Source: JBAJNL01 sp036881885
GTDB lineage: Bacteria; Pseudomonadota; Alphaproteobacteria; Holosporales; Hepatobacteraceae
Direction of reading: 5' to 3'
Length of the DNA: 27,737 bases
NCBI GenBank assembly: GCA_036881885.1
Contig: JBAJNL010000018.1
Location: 1-27,737, forward strand
Below, piece after piece: positions 15,871 to 24,499 of the stretch. The position numbers and the translations under genes were made by a program. Position 1 is the first letter of the stretch; every line of letters begins with the position of its first letter. The notes under the pieces were generated by a model, which saw only the letters and a list, made by a program, of their open reading frames with translations, did not search any database and was not told the DNA's origin.

Positions 15871-18266
15871 TGACCAAAAAGACACCTCACTCGCAGGAAG
15901 GCACAACGCAGGAGAAAAACCAAGCTGCGCCAGATAAGCCAGGCCAAGTCGTCCAAAGCTTCTCTCATGGGCGCTCTAAAGTTGTTACGATTGAAATCAA
16001 GCGCAAGCGCGGCCAAAGCCGCCTTGCAGGCAAAAGCGCGCAAGATCCAAACGCAAGAGATGGCAAGCTGACCACGGACGAACAGAGTGCACGCCATAAA
16101 GCGCTTGAAAGCGCACGCAAAGCACCGGCCGAACGTCCACAGCAGCCTAATTTGAAGGATATTTTAACGCCGCCTCCCTTGCCACCAGAAGAGCCTAAAA
16201 CGGAGACAACACCACACAAGCCAGCGGATGCTGTTGCCCCCGCTTTAAGCACAAAAAAAGCACCGGCACCCGCAAGAGGCCCCGCGTTTCAGAAAGCTCC
16301 TTCAAACTCCTCTAATCCCGATACCGACACTGAAGATGCAGCACCTGCTAAAAAAACAACCTTCAAGCGTACCGAGGAAAAGCGCAACAACAAAAACTTT
16401 AAACGCTTTTATACAGAAGACGACACCGACCTTCAGATTAAAACACCCGATACACTGTTAAAAAGACAAAAAAAGCGCACCACCCTGAGGACAGAAAAGA
16501 TTGCGCAAACTGTCGGCATTGGTGAGAGTATTTCGGTGCGTGATTTAGCCATGCGCATGTCAGAAAAACTGCCTGTGGTTTTAAAAACAATGCTTAAGTT
16601 AGGCATTGAAGGCAACATTAACCACACCCTTGATGCCAACACGGCCGAGCTGCTGGTGCTTGAAATGGGCCACACACCGCAGCAAACACTGACTGATACA
16701 AAGCGCCTTGAACAGCTGACCGACATTACCCCTTCTGAAGAGGCTGAGTTTAAAACAAAGCCGCCCGTTGTAACCATCATGGGACACGTGGATCACGGCA
16801 AAACATCTTTGCTGGATGCGCTGCGCAAAACGAATGTCACTGCAAAAGAAGCCGGCGGCATCACCCAACACATTGGCGCATATCAAATCACCGCCAAAGC
16901 GGGGCAAAAGATTACCTTTATCGACACCCCCGGCCATGCGGCCTTTACCGAAATGCGCTCGCGCGGTGCTTGCATCACCGACGTTGTAATCTTATTAGTC
17001 GCGGCCGATGATGGCGTGAAAGAGCAAACCATCGAGGCTATTAGCCACGCCAAAGCCTCGAAGGCACCCATCATTGTGGCCATTAACAAAATTGACAAAC
17101 CTGGCGCCAACCCCGATCGCGTGCGCCAAGAACTTTTATCACACGACATTGTGGTTGAAAGCTTGGGCGGCGACGTTTTAGACGTGGCAGTTTCGGCCAT
17201 AACGGGTGAAAATCTGGATAAACTGCAAGAGGCCATTTTGTTGCAGGCAGAATTGTTAGAGCTGAAAGCCACCGGCGACATGCCCGCAAAAGGCTTTGTT
17301 TTAGAGGCGCGCCTGGATAAAAAGCGCGGCTCAATGGGCACCGTTTTGCTGCAAAACGGCACCTTGCGTAAGGGCGACATCTTTGTCTCGGGCATAACGT
17401 CAGGCCGTGTGCGCTTGATGCTTGATGACCATGGTAAATCAAAAGATATAGCCTTTCCGGCCGAGCCTATCGAACTTTTAGGCTTTAACGCCCCACCCAT
17501 GGCTGGCGATTCTTTTTTGGTTGTTGAAAGCGAGCAAAAAGCACAAGAAATTATAGATCTGCGCAAGAACGCCGCACAACAGCAAAAGCCCCTGCAACAG
17601 CCTACCTCTTCTTTGGAAGAGTTGCTTAAGGGCAATGTGCAAAAAGTCAGCGAGCTGCCCTTGATTATTAAGGCCGACACGCAAGGCTCGCTTGAGGCCG
17701 TTTGCGCCAGCCTAGAGGGCATTAAGCACCCCGAGGTGGCCGTTAAAATTATTTACCGCAACGTGGGCGCTTTGAATGAAAGCGACGTTAACTTAGCGCA
17801 AGTGTCAGGCGCTCTGCTGGTGGGCTTTGGCGTCAATGCGTCGCCTTTTCTGTGCGAGCATGCCAAAAAAGAGGGTGTTGAGATTAAAACCTATGACATC
17901 ATCTATAACCTGATCACATTTGTGAAAGACTTGCTTTCAGGCCTGTTAACGCCTGAGAAAAAAGAAGTCATTTTAGGGCACGCCGACATCCGCCAAATTT
18001 TTGTGATTAAAAAAATCGGCCACATTGCCGGCTGCTATGTGACTGACGGTCTTATCAAGCGTTCAGCCTTGGCGCGCGTTAAGCGCGGAAAAACGCTTTT
18101 GTTTGAAGGCGTGATCAGCACGCTTAAGCGACAGCAAAATGATGTGAAAGAGGTTAAAGAATCGTACGAGTGCGGCATTTTGCTGAACAGCTTTAACGAC
18201 TTTAAAGAAGGCGACACCATCGAAGCCTATGAGCTGCAAAACATCAAGCGTTCACTGGACGATTAA
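15870..18266 (+). CDS. infB: Translation initiation factor IF-2
   Basis: GTPase that brings fMet-tRNA to the 30S subunit. The 798-residue product has a low-complexity charged N-terminus (about 1-205, Pro/Lys/Ala rich), the IF2-N helical domain (about 215-275), and the G domain with GHVDHGKT (305-312), DTPGHAAF and NKID. Domains II-IV follow, including the IF2 C-terminal fMet-tRNA-binding domain. Coupled to nusA by the TAATG overlap. It is not followed by rbfA as in most bacteria; an exported-protein region lies downstream. Confidence 0.97.
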   Translation: MTKKTPHSQEGTTQEKNQAAPDKPGQVVQSFSHGRSKVVTIEIKRKRGQSRLAGKSAQDPNARDGKLTTDEQSARHKALESARKAPAERPQQPNLKDILTPPPLPPEEPKTETTPHKPADAVAPALSTKKAPAPARGPAFQKAPSNSSNPDTDTEDAAPAKKTTFKRTEEKRNNKNFKRFYTEDDTDLQIKTPDTLLKRQKKRTTLRTEKIAQTVGIGESISVRDLAMRMSEKLPVVLKTMLKLGIEGNINHTLDANTAELLVLEMGHTPQQTLTDTKRLEQLTDITPSEEAEFKTKPPVVTIMGHVDHGKTSLLDALRKTNVTAKEAGGITQHIGAYQITAKAGQKITFIDTPGHAAFTEMRSRGACITDVVILLVAADDGVKEQTIEAISHAKASKAPIIVAINKIDKPGANPDRVRQELLSHDIVVESLGGDVLDVAVSAITGENLDKLQEAILLQAELLELKATGDMPAKGFVLEARLDKKRGSMGTVLLQNGTLRKGDIFVSGITSGRVRLMLDDHGKSKDIAFPAEPIELLGFNAPPMAGDSFLVVESEQKAQEIIDLRKNAAQQQKPLQQPTSSLEELLKGNVQKVSELPLIIKADTQGSLEAVCASLEGIKHPEVAVKIIYRNVGALNESDVNLAQVSGALLVGFGVNASPFLCEHAKKEGVEIKTYDIIYNLITFVKDLLSGLLTPEKKEVILGHADIRQIFVIKKIGHIAGCYVTDGLIKRSALARVKRGKTLLFEGVISTLKRQQNDVKEVKESYECGILLNSFNDFKEGDTIEAYELQNIKRSLDD

Positions 18267-18384
18267 CACCCGCCCCTTTTTCTTCACAGCTATTAAGATA
18301 ACAGCAAAGCCTCAAACGCATTGCCTTTTCTGATGGGGGCGCACGCGCTTTTATCGTGCCTTATCGGCAGTGGTACAAATGTTT

Positions 18385-18414
18385 TTTACAAAAATATTAT
18401 CTTATTTAGATAAT
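18385..18414 (+). promoter_or_regulatory. Sigma-70 promoter of the HTH-repeat exported protein
   Basis: TTTACA (18385-18390), an 18-base spacer, and GATAAT (18409-18414), each 5 of 6 to consensus. Transcription would start near 18421, about 47 bases before the ATG at 18468. The promoter's -10 and half its spacer lie inside a perfect inverted repeat. Confidence 0.5.
18396..18414. promoter_or_regulatory. Perfect inverted repeat ATTATCT-N5-AGATAAT over the -10 box
   Basis: ATTATCT (18396-18402), spacer TATTT, AGATAAT (18408-18414). A site at this place would let a dimeric repressor cover the -10. Sites with the same core and spacer lie at 3016-3032 and 26982-26998. Alternatively, the symmetry may just reflect -10 boxes on both strands. 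Confidence 0.4.
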
Positions 18415-18467
18415 TATTAACCCAAACGACAGTATCATCAAAAAAAATACTGACTTTTTTGGTTTTT

Positions 18468-19370
18468 ATGATGTGGTCTATCGTTTTAGCAGCTTTTATT
18501 TTGGCCACAACACCTCTTTGTGCTGCCCGCCCTTTGGGTACAGCTTCGAGGCAAGTTCCTTCTGACCTTCCCGGCCCTTGGATCTGCGGCATATCAAAGA
18601 TAAGAGACTACAAAGCTTTAAGCGATAAGGTGAAGGAGAGCCTGAAGGCCGACCTCAAAGCAGGTAGAATGCGTACTGCTGATATTGCAAAAAAATACCA
18701 TATTTCAGAACAGGGTCTAGCTCATTTCCGAAAAATCTATGGCGGCGATGCCATTTCTCTGTACCTTACGCCAACACAAAGGAAAGAATTGCTTCAGCAG
18801 TACGGCCGCAACAAACATTGGTTGCAACGTCGAACAAGGCAAGAAGCAGCTTTCGACTTTGGTATTTCTGAACGGCAGTTCAAATACATTAAAAAACTGT
18901 ACATAGAACAACAGAAACAAGCATCACAAATGCCTTCTGGGACACACACAAAAGAAGCGCACCAGCCTGCAAAACCACAAGCAAAATCAACACACACCGG
19001 TGCACATATGCAAACCGGTAACGGGCTTCCAAAAGACTTAGAGCGGGTGCCCTTGGGGGACTTTCTACCTCTTTATAATCCCAAGGCACACATTCCTGTA
19101 CCGCCCCATCAAAAAAACCCTGCGCGTGCACAACCACAACAGCGTGGCGTCAAACGTCCTCATGGTGCTGGCCAACACACGCAAACTGGTAACGCGCTTC
19201 CAAAACACTTAGAGCGCGTGCCTTGGCAGCAATTCTTGCCTTTTTACAGTGCCGACGCTCACATTCCTTTGTCACCGAATCTAAGACGCCCACATGATGC
19301 CGGCGCGCACACCCAACACATGAAACCTGCGCAACCCAAACCACCAAAACGCCGCCGCCTTTACCCATAA
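18468..19370 (+). CDS. Exported protein with two HTH-like repeats and a basic C-terminus
   Basis: A 300-residue protein of no recognised family. Residues 1-20 form a signal peptide (MMWSIVLAAFILATTPLCAA). Residues about 51-91 and 100-145 are two related helix-turn-helix-like units: RTADIAKKYHISEQGLAHFRKIY and RTRQEAAFDFGISERQFKYIKKLY share RT, ISE(Q/R) and the K-(I/L)-Y end. The C-terminal half carries a duplicated TGNxLPKxLERVP segment. The end, PKPPKRRRLYP, resembles a classical nuclear localisation signal. ATG 18468 is followed by a second ATG; a TTG at 18459 is also in frame, and the Shine-Dalgarno signal is weak. A DNA-binding effector acting outside the cell is one inference. A periplasmic protein whose HTH resemblance is incidental is the alternative. 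Confidence 0.6.
   Translation: MMWSIVLAAFILATTPLCAARPLGTASRQVPSDLPGPWICGISKIRDYKALSDKVKESLKADLKAGRMRTADIAKKYHISEQGLAHFRKIYGGDAISLYLTPTQRKELLQQYGRNKHWLQRRTRQEAAFDFGISERQFKYIKKLYIEQQKQASQMPSGTHTKEAHQPAKPQAKSTHTGAHMQTGNGLPKDLERVPLGDFLPLYNPKAHIPVPPHQKNPARAQPQQRGVKRPHGAGQHTQTGNALPKHLERVPWQQFLPFYSADAHIPLSPNLRRPHDAGAHTQHMKPAQPKPPKRRRLYP
18999..19319 (+). repeat. Internal tandem duplication in the HTH-repeat protein gene
   Basis: Unit 1 (18999-19169, 57 codons) and unit 2 (19170-19301, 44 codons) share the segment around TGNGLPKDLERVP / TGNALPKHLERVP and the later FLPLY...AHIP / FLPFY...AHIP. The start of a third unit (GAHTQ) follows at 19302. DNA identity is high over the core (for example CAAACCGGTAACG versus CAAACTGGTAACG), suggesting a fairly recent duplication. 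Confidence 0.65.
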
Positions 19371-19443
19371 AGCACACTCTTAAAAACGATATCTTATTGA
19401 TTTTATTGGCATTTTTGACAATACTGAGCGCAGGAGGTATCTT

Positions 19444-20937
19444 ATGCGTTCATGCTATCTGTTCATTACGTGTCTTGTTTTGGGTGCGCCGTTTTTGGGT
19501 GCCGTTGCGGGACCTGAAGACGCAAGCGACAATCCACCACAAGCCCGCGCACAGCAGAAACCAGCCAAAACAACATCTGCTAGGCCTGTCAAAAGCTTTC
19601 ATAAACACCATGCCTTTTCAGCAAAACAGCCACCGCTTGAGCTTAGGATGGAGGCCTTGCATGAAGAAGCCAAAGCACGTTTTAAAGATCGTCAAAAAGC
19701 ACGCGAGGCTGCAAGTAAAAACCTGGCCGATCACGATCCTGATCACGCCAACAAAACACGTTGGTTTTTAGCGGCGCTGCAAGAATGGACCAAACGAGAC
19801 GACGAAGCCTATAAAACCAAATTAAAAGCAGGCGATTCGCTTTCGGCCGCCGATCATTATCGGGTGAATTGGGATTTTGTATTGCATGACCCTTTGATTG
19901 ACAGAACGCCACTGGCACAGCGCATCGCCGGCGACACAATCACAGACGAAACCTATGAAGCGCTAAAGCAAAGAACTTTTGACTCGCTTGGTGCGGCCAT
20001 TGCACAAAACGGCACCCCCCCACGTGATGCTAGAAGAGCGAGAAAACTTGCAACACTGAAGGACACATTGACCCAGTTTTTTGACAACGGCAATGTGAAG
20101 ACAGGACCCAATGTTGGATGCACACCCACACAACAAAACACGCTGCGACAACTTCTCTTTTTGCTGTGTGACGATATGCAACCCGCCGATCTTGAAAGCC
20201 AATCTGCCCTTTTTCACCTTAAAGTCCCGCATGGTGATATTGATAAAATCATTCAACACATCGCGCAGTATCTGTGTTTTGCACAGCCGTTGTCTGCACC
20301 CAGCAAGATTGCCCTCCACCTTGCACGCCTAAGAGCAAGCTTCGTCGATATGGCCGCTGGTACACTTTTTGATCACCAACAGCAAACACCACTTGGTAAA
20401 ACAGGTGTGGATGAAAGCTTGGCGGCTTCCTCTGTACCACAGTTTGCACCTAACAGATGGAGAGCTGACTACCAACTTTATAGCCGGCATTGCAGTGCGG
20501 ATTTTTTATCTCTTGCGCACGGGCAACTTCTCACGCCACTTGTGGATGAAGAGAGCCCTCACAACAACCCTGACTTTTTAAGCCTTTTACCTGATGAAAC
20601 CCTTTTTAAAATGCTTTTTACCGGTGGCACTTTAAAAAGCCATTTTAATCAGACAGAAATCCGTGGCTTTCTCAATGCCTATAATCCTCAAAGAATTGTT
20701 GAACTCCTTCAGCCTCTCATTAAAAAATACGCCTACCTGGCTGATCTCGATACTGAGCCCGATACCAATGCGGTCATCGCCTCGGCCCAGCTTTTTGCGC
20801 CATGGAAAACCATGACCGAAGAAGATATGCGCACAGCAGGTTGGATTTTGCATAAAAAATTCAGCGCAGATCTAAGCGGAAATTTTATTTTAGACTATCT
20901 TGTAGCCCTTGGATATCTAGAGCACCGCAACGCCTAA
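19444..20937 (+). CDS. Large exported protein, unknown family
   Basis: A 497-residue protein with a signal peptide (MRSCYLFITCLVLGAPFLGAVA, cleavage about residue 22). It continues with a Pro/Ala/Lys-rich linker (about 25-60), a charged, probably helical segment (about 65-100), and an alpha-helical body without recognised motifs. It has no transmembrane segment beyond the signal. ATG 19444 is preceded by a perfect AGGAGG with a six-base spacer, the strongest ribosome-binding site in the window. It follows the HTH-repeat gene by 73 bases on the same strand, and no clear terminator separates them, so they may be co-transcribed. It is convergent with mgtE 22 bases away. A secreted or periplasmic role is inferred; function unknown. 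Confidence 0.7.
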   Translation: MRSCYLFITCLVLGAPFLGAVAGPEDASDNPPQARAQQKPAKTTSARPVKSFHKHHAFSAKQPPLELRMEALHEEAKARFKDRQKAREAASKNLADHDPDHANKTRWFLAALQEWTKRDDEAYKTKLKAGDSLSAADHYRVNWDFVLHDPLIDRTPLAQRIAGDTITDETYEALKQRTFDSLGAAIAQNGTPPRDARRARKLATLKDTLTQFFDNGNVKTGPNVGCTPTQQNTLRQLLFLLCDDMQPADLESQSALFHLKVPHGDIDKIIQHIAQYLCFAQPLSAPSKIALHLARLRASFVDMAAGTLFDHQQQTPLGKTGVDESLAASSVPQFAPNRWRADYQLYSRHCSADFLSLAHGQLLTPLVDEESPHNNPDFLSLLPDETLFKMLFTGGTLKSHFNQTEIRGFLNAYNPQRIVELLQPLIKKYAYLADLDTEPDTNAVIASAQLFAPWKTMTEEDMRTAGWILHKKFSADLSGNFILDYLVALGYLEHRNA

Positions 20938-20959
20938 ACGTTTTACGCGCGCCTTCGCC

Positions 20960-22318
20960 CTAAAGCACAAACATCTTGGCCAGGCCCAAAAAGATTGAAA
21001 AACCCAACACATCAGTGGTGGTGGTTAAAATGGGCCCCGCACTTAAGGCAGGATCAAGGTTCATATGGCTCACCAAAATGGGCAGCAGCGTGCCCGCCAC
21101 ACCGGCCCACACCATGTTCAGCAACAAGGCGCTGCCCAGCACAAGCCCAAGAGACCAGTCACCAAACCACACAATCGCAATGGCGGACAGTATGATGGCA
21201 AACAAAAACCCATTCAAAATCGAGACAGCCAGCGATTTGACAAGCGTGCGCCCCATGTTTAAAACACCAAGCTCTTGCGTGGCAAGAGCGCGCACCACAA
21301 CCGTGACCACTTGTGTACCTGCATTGCCACCCATGGCGGCCACAATGGGCATTAAAATAGCAAGCGCCACCTTTTTTTCAAGCACCATTTGAAATTGCGA
21401 AATCACCGCTGATGCCAACAACGTGTTCAAAAAGGTAATCAAAAGCCACTGAAAGCGCGCCAGCGTGGTTGACAGAACAGGCGCATAAAAGTCAGAGGCG
21501 CCCACGCCGCCTAAGTGCATAATGTCTTCTTCGGCTTCTTTATCAAGCACAGACAACACATCATCAGCGGTAATAATGCCCAAAAGATGGTTTTTTTTAT
21601 CCACCACAGGCGCTGATATCAAAGAATAGCGCTGAAAGTGCCGCACGATGTTTTCTTGCGTCTCAAGCGCGTCCACGGCATAGGTTTCTTCATTCATCAG
21701 ATTTTTAAGCGGTGTATTTTGTGCCGCGCGCATCAGATCAGCCAACAAAACAATCCCCACAAGCTGCCAATCATCAGTCACCAAAAAGATCTCGTACACA
21801 TTGCGCGGTGTTTGTTTATTCGTGGTGATATAGCTTAAGGCCTTTTTGGCCGTCCAGGTCACGGGCACCACAATCATTTCGGCCTGCATCAAGCGAGCGG
21901 CGGTGTCTTTGGGATAGTTTTGCAACACCTCATAACGCTGGCGCTTTTGATGGCTGATCGAGTGCAAAACGGCTGTCTTTTGAGGATGCGACAGGTCATC
22001 CAAAAGCGATAACGCATCATCGCTTGCAAGGCGTCCCACCAGCTGTGCAAGGGCTTTGGGTGGCAAAAGGGGCAGAAGCTCTTCGCGCACGCTTTCATCA
22101 AGATACGAAAAAACGTTGCTGGGCACGTGTTCGTAAAGTTTCGAGATCAAAAGCGCCCGCAGCGACGGCGGCAGATACTGAATAACATGAGCCAAATCAC
22201 CAGGATGCAACGGGGCGATCAAAGCCGCTGCCGCTTCAAAATCGTCACTTTGCAAATGCTCGGCAACGCGAAGGGTCAGCGTGTCAATTGTATCGTGTGG
22301 CGTTGTCGTACTGGTCAC
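20960..22318 (-). CDS. mgtE: Magnesium transporter MgtE
   Basis: Inner-membrane Mg2+ channel/transporter. The 452-residue product has the cytosolic N domain with its helical repeats (about 15-125), a pair of CBS domains (about 135-260, including GIITADDVLSVL), a connecting helix and five transmembrane helices. The first part of the pore domain contains the conserved GGNAGTQ (330-336). GTG 22318 is preferred, with AGGG five to six bases upstream; TTG 22330 is the only longer start. The leader has a possible RNA pseudoknot at 22366-22400. It lies 130 bases after gltX on the same strand. Confidence 0.93.
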   Translation of the reverse strand: MTSTTTPHDTIDTLTLRVAEHLQSDDFEAAAALIAPLHPGDLAHVIQYLPPSLRALLISKLYEHVPSNVFSYLDESVREELLPLLPPKALAQLVGRLASDDALSLLDDLSHPQKTAVLHSISHQKRQRYEVLQNYPKDTAARLMQAEMIVVPVTWTAKKALSYITTNKQTPRNVYEIFLVTDDWQLVGIVLLADLMRAAQNTPLKNLMNEETYAVDALETQENIVRHFQRYSLISAPVVDKKNHLLGIITADDVLSVLDKEAEEDIMHLGGVGASDFYAPVLSTTLARFQWLLITFLNTLLASAVISQFQMVLEKKVALAILMPIVAAMGGNAGTQVVTVVVRALATQELGVLNMGRTLVKSLAVSILNGFLFAIILSAIAIVWFGDWSLGLVLGSALLLNMVWAGVAGTLLPILVSHMNLDPALSAGPILTTTTDVLGFSIFLGLAKMFVL

Positions 22319-22365
22319 AAAAGCCCTCAATCGTCTTAAGAGAACTCAAGTTTAAAGCACTGCAC

Positions 22366-22400
22366 TGGTGAATGGAAGGGGTACCACCAAACAATCCCCC
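22366..22400 (-). promoter_or_regulatory. Possible H-type pseudoknot in the mgtE leader
   Basis: On the minus strand GGGG (within 22400-22396) can pair with CCCC (22381-22378), and TGGTG (22389-22385) with CACCA (22370-22366). The two stems interlock, with loops of about 6, 3 and 7 bases, which is pseudoknot geometry. It lies 48 bases upstream of the mgtE start. It does not match the M-box Mg2+ riboswitch as far as I can judge, and could be chance. Confidence 0.22.
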
Positions 22401-22448
22401 GGCAAAGCTTTCTTCATCGCAAAAAAGCACGGCTATCGGGGCGCAAAC

Positions 22449-23801
22449 CTAAGGCAGAACGTGCTCAAGGCGTTGGCATGTCAGGTCTTGACCCAACACT
22501 TCCATCACCTCAAACAAAGGCGGCGAGACCGTGCTGCCCGTTAACGCTGCACGCAAAGGCTGTGCAATTTTGCCCAAACCCACATCTTGCTGCGCTGCAA
22601 AGGCGCGCGTTGCGGCTTCAAGCGCTTCGTGCGTCCATTCGGTGTGCGCCTTCAGCATTTTGACATACAGCGCCAGGGTGTCAAGCACCGCCGAGGTGAG
22701 TATTTTTGCCGCCTTTTCTTCAAGCACAACCGGTGTGTCTTGGTAGATAGCCGCCTTGCGAGCCAACTCTTGCAATGTTTCCGCCCGTTGTGCAAGAGCC
22801 TGAAGACCTTTAAGCAAACGGCCCTTAAAGGCTTCGTCCGGCGTCTCTTTCATAAAAGGTTGCAACGCCTCTAGCAAAACCTCTGGCGTCATCTGACGCA
22901 TATAATGGCCATTAAGGGCCAGCAGTTTTTTAGGATCAAAGCGTGCCGGCGCGCGACTCACATCTTTAAGATCAAATAAGCCAATCGCCTGTTGCGTGCT
23001 AAAAATTTCTTGATCGCCGTGGCCCCAGCCAAGGCGCAACAGGGCGTTCAACATAGCCTCTTTTAAGAAGCCACTTTCTTTGTAGGCATTGATATCAAGC
23101 GCCCCATGTCGCTTTGAAAGCTTGGCACCATCAGGGCCGTGAATCAGGGGAATATGCGCAAAACAAGGCAGTTTCCACCCCAACGCCTGATAAAGCTGCA
23201 CTTGGTGATAAGCATTGGTCAGATGATCAACACCTCGTATCACGTGCGTAATGCCCATGTCATGGTCATCAACCACCACCGCCAGCATATAAGTGGGCGA
23301 CCCATCGCTGCGCAACAAAACAAAATCGTTCAAGCTGTCACCCTTGGCGCCCACCGCGCCTTGAGTTAAATCATGAAAGCCCGTTGTGCCATCGCGCTTG
23401 ATTTTAAAGCGCAAAACCGGACCTGTTTTTTTGGCACCCGCCTCACCCTCTTGCGTCTCTACCGAAGGCGCACCTCTTTTATGCGCAGGCACTTGCGCTG
23501 GCGCATCGCACCAATACGCATGGCCTGCTTTAAGTAGCTGGTGCGCCACTTCTTGATGCCGCGCTTGCTGTTTTGACTGAAAAAAAGGCGTGCCTTCGTG
23601 TTGCAAGCCAAGCCACGCAAGGCCGTCCAGAATAGATGACAAAGCTTCTTTTGACGAGCGTGCCTTATCTGTGTCTTCAACACGCAGCAAAAACTGCCCG
23701 CCATGCTTTTGCGCAAAAAGCCAGTTAAAAAAGGCAGTACGTGCACCGCCTAAGTGCAAAGCACCCGTGGGTGAAGGGGCAAAACGCGTCACACAAGACA
23801 C
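22449..23801 (-). CDS. gltX: Glutamate-tRNA ligase (GluRS)
   Basis: A 450-residue class I aminoacyl-tRNA synthetase. The HIGH-type motif is APSPTGALHLGG (8-19) and the KMSKS-type motif is AKLSKRHG (about 236-243). The central segment has GVDHLTNAYHQV, and the C-terminal anticodon-binding domain is helical. Many alphaproteobacteria carry two gltX copies, one acting on tRNA-Gln for the GatCAB route; which one this is cannot be decided here. GTG 23801 has GAGG six bases upstream, and a good promoter lies at 23835-23863. The gene is divergent from rbfA. Confidence 0.94.
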   Translation of the reverse strand: MSCVTRFAPSPTGALHLGGARTAFFNWLFAQKHGGQFLLRVEDTDKARSSKEALSSILDGLAWLGLQHEGTPFFQSKQQARHQEVAHQLLKAGHAYWCDAPAQVPAHKRGAPSVETQEGEAGAKKTGPVLRFKIKRDGTTGFHDLTQGAVGAKGDSLNDFVLLRSDGSPTYMLAVVVDDHDMGITHVIRGVDHLTNAYHQVQLYQALGWKLPCFAHIPLIHGPDGAKLSKRHGALDINAYKESGFLKEAMLNALLRLGWGHGDQEIFSTQQAIGLFDLKDVSRAPARFDPKKLLALNGHYMRQMTPEVLLEALQPFMKETPDEAFKGRLLKGLQALAQRAETLQELARKAAIYQDTPVVLEEKAAKILTSAVLDTLALYVKMLKAHTEWTHEALEAATRAFAAQQDVGLGKIAQPLRAALTGSTVSPPLFEVMEVLGQDLTCQRLEHVLP

Positions 23802-23834
23802 AAAAGACCTCGGCTTTTAGATACATTTTGGTTC

Positions 23835-23863
23835 ATTCTATGAGGAAGGCCCCTGCATGGCAA
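23835..23863 (-). promoter_or_regulatory. Sigma-70 promoter of gltX
   Basis: On the minus strand TTGCCA (23863-23858), a 17-base spacer, and TAGAAT (23840-23835), each 5 of 6 to consensus with ideal spacing. Transcription would begin near 23828, giving a leader of about 27 bases that contains the GAGG ribosome-binding site. Confidence 0.6.
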
Positions 23864-24004
23864 CGTCTGGTTGTAAGACAAAGCGAAACAAAAAAATCTG
23901 CAAGGGCAGCTTTTTGCACCCTAAGGATTTCTTTTATCTTGGATTTTTTGTATAAGAAAGAAGGCGTTTGGTTGAAGAATTTTAAAGGTGTGACAGGGCG
24001 GCGG

Positions 24005-24484
24005 ATGGAAAAAAAATCTCAAGGGTCTTTTGCGGTAGCGGCACGCCCTTTGGGCGCAAAACAGTTAGGTGAAGGTGACAAAAGCGCCGGTCCCTCACGG
24101 CGGCAAAGGCAAGTGGCTGAAGAGGTACGCGTGGGTTTGGCGCGCCTTTTAGCATCTTTTCCGCTGGTGCAAAAAAACACGACAGGTGACAAAGATACCG
24201 CCCTGCTTAAAACAGAAATCAGCATCACAGTCAGCGAGGTTCAGATGAGCCGTGATTTGCGCCATGCCCGGGTCTATTGCCTGCCCCTTGGCCAAGAAAC
24301 GGTGCCGGCCGACGTGCTGGCAGATCTTTTAAATGCCGAGGCACCCTTTTTGCAAAACGAGCTTAAACGCCAGTGCACCCTGAAATTTTTACCCCGCTTG
24401 CGCTTTTTGGTTGATACATCCTTTGACAAGGCAGACACCATTCACAAAACCTTGTATCATCTGCATGATGTGACCAAGACCTAA
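24005..24484 (+). CDS. rbfA: Ribosome-binding factor A
   Basis: A 159-residue protein that supports late 16S rRNA maturation. From about residue 31 it matches RbfA: SRRQRQVAEEVRVGLARLL, then ISITVSEVQMSRDLRHARVY and LKFLPRLRFLVDTSFDKAD. The first 30 residues are an extra, low-complexity basic segment, so it is longer than usual (about 120-130). ATG 24005 follows an AGGGCGG stretch; the open frame reaches back to 23741 but without a ribosome-binding site or homology. It is not next to infB here; the next gene is the LolC/E permease 15 bases downstream, likely in one operon. Confidence 0.88.
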   Translation: MEKKSQGSFAVAARPLGAKQLGEGDKSAGPSRRQRQVAEEVRVGLARLLASFPLVQKNTTGDKDTALLKTEISITVSEVQMSRDLRHARVYCLPLGQETVPADVLADLLNAEAPFLQNELKRQCTLKFLPRLRFLVDTSFDKADTIHKTLYHLHDVTKT

Positions 24485-24499
24485 ACCCAACGGGAGCCC

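Noticed and set aside
18267..18384. Possible tRNA or small RNA after infB
   Set aside because: No cloverleaf or GC-rich terminator could be made; only short chance stems were found.
19426..19443. TTGACA-17-TATCTT promoter directly before the gene at 19444
   Set aside because: Its -10 would overlap the spacer after AGGAGG, so the transcript would start inside the gene and lose the strong ribosome-binding site. Upstream transcription is more likely.
23741..24004. Upstream extension of rbfA in the same frame
   Set aside because: It overlaps the start of gltX, has no ribosome-binding site and no RbfA homology; ATG 24005 is better placed.
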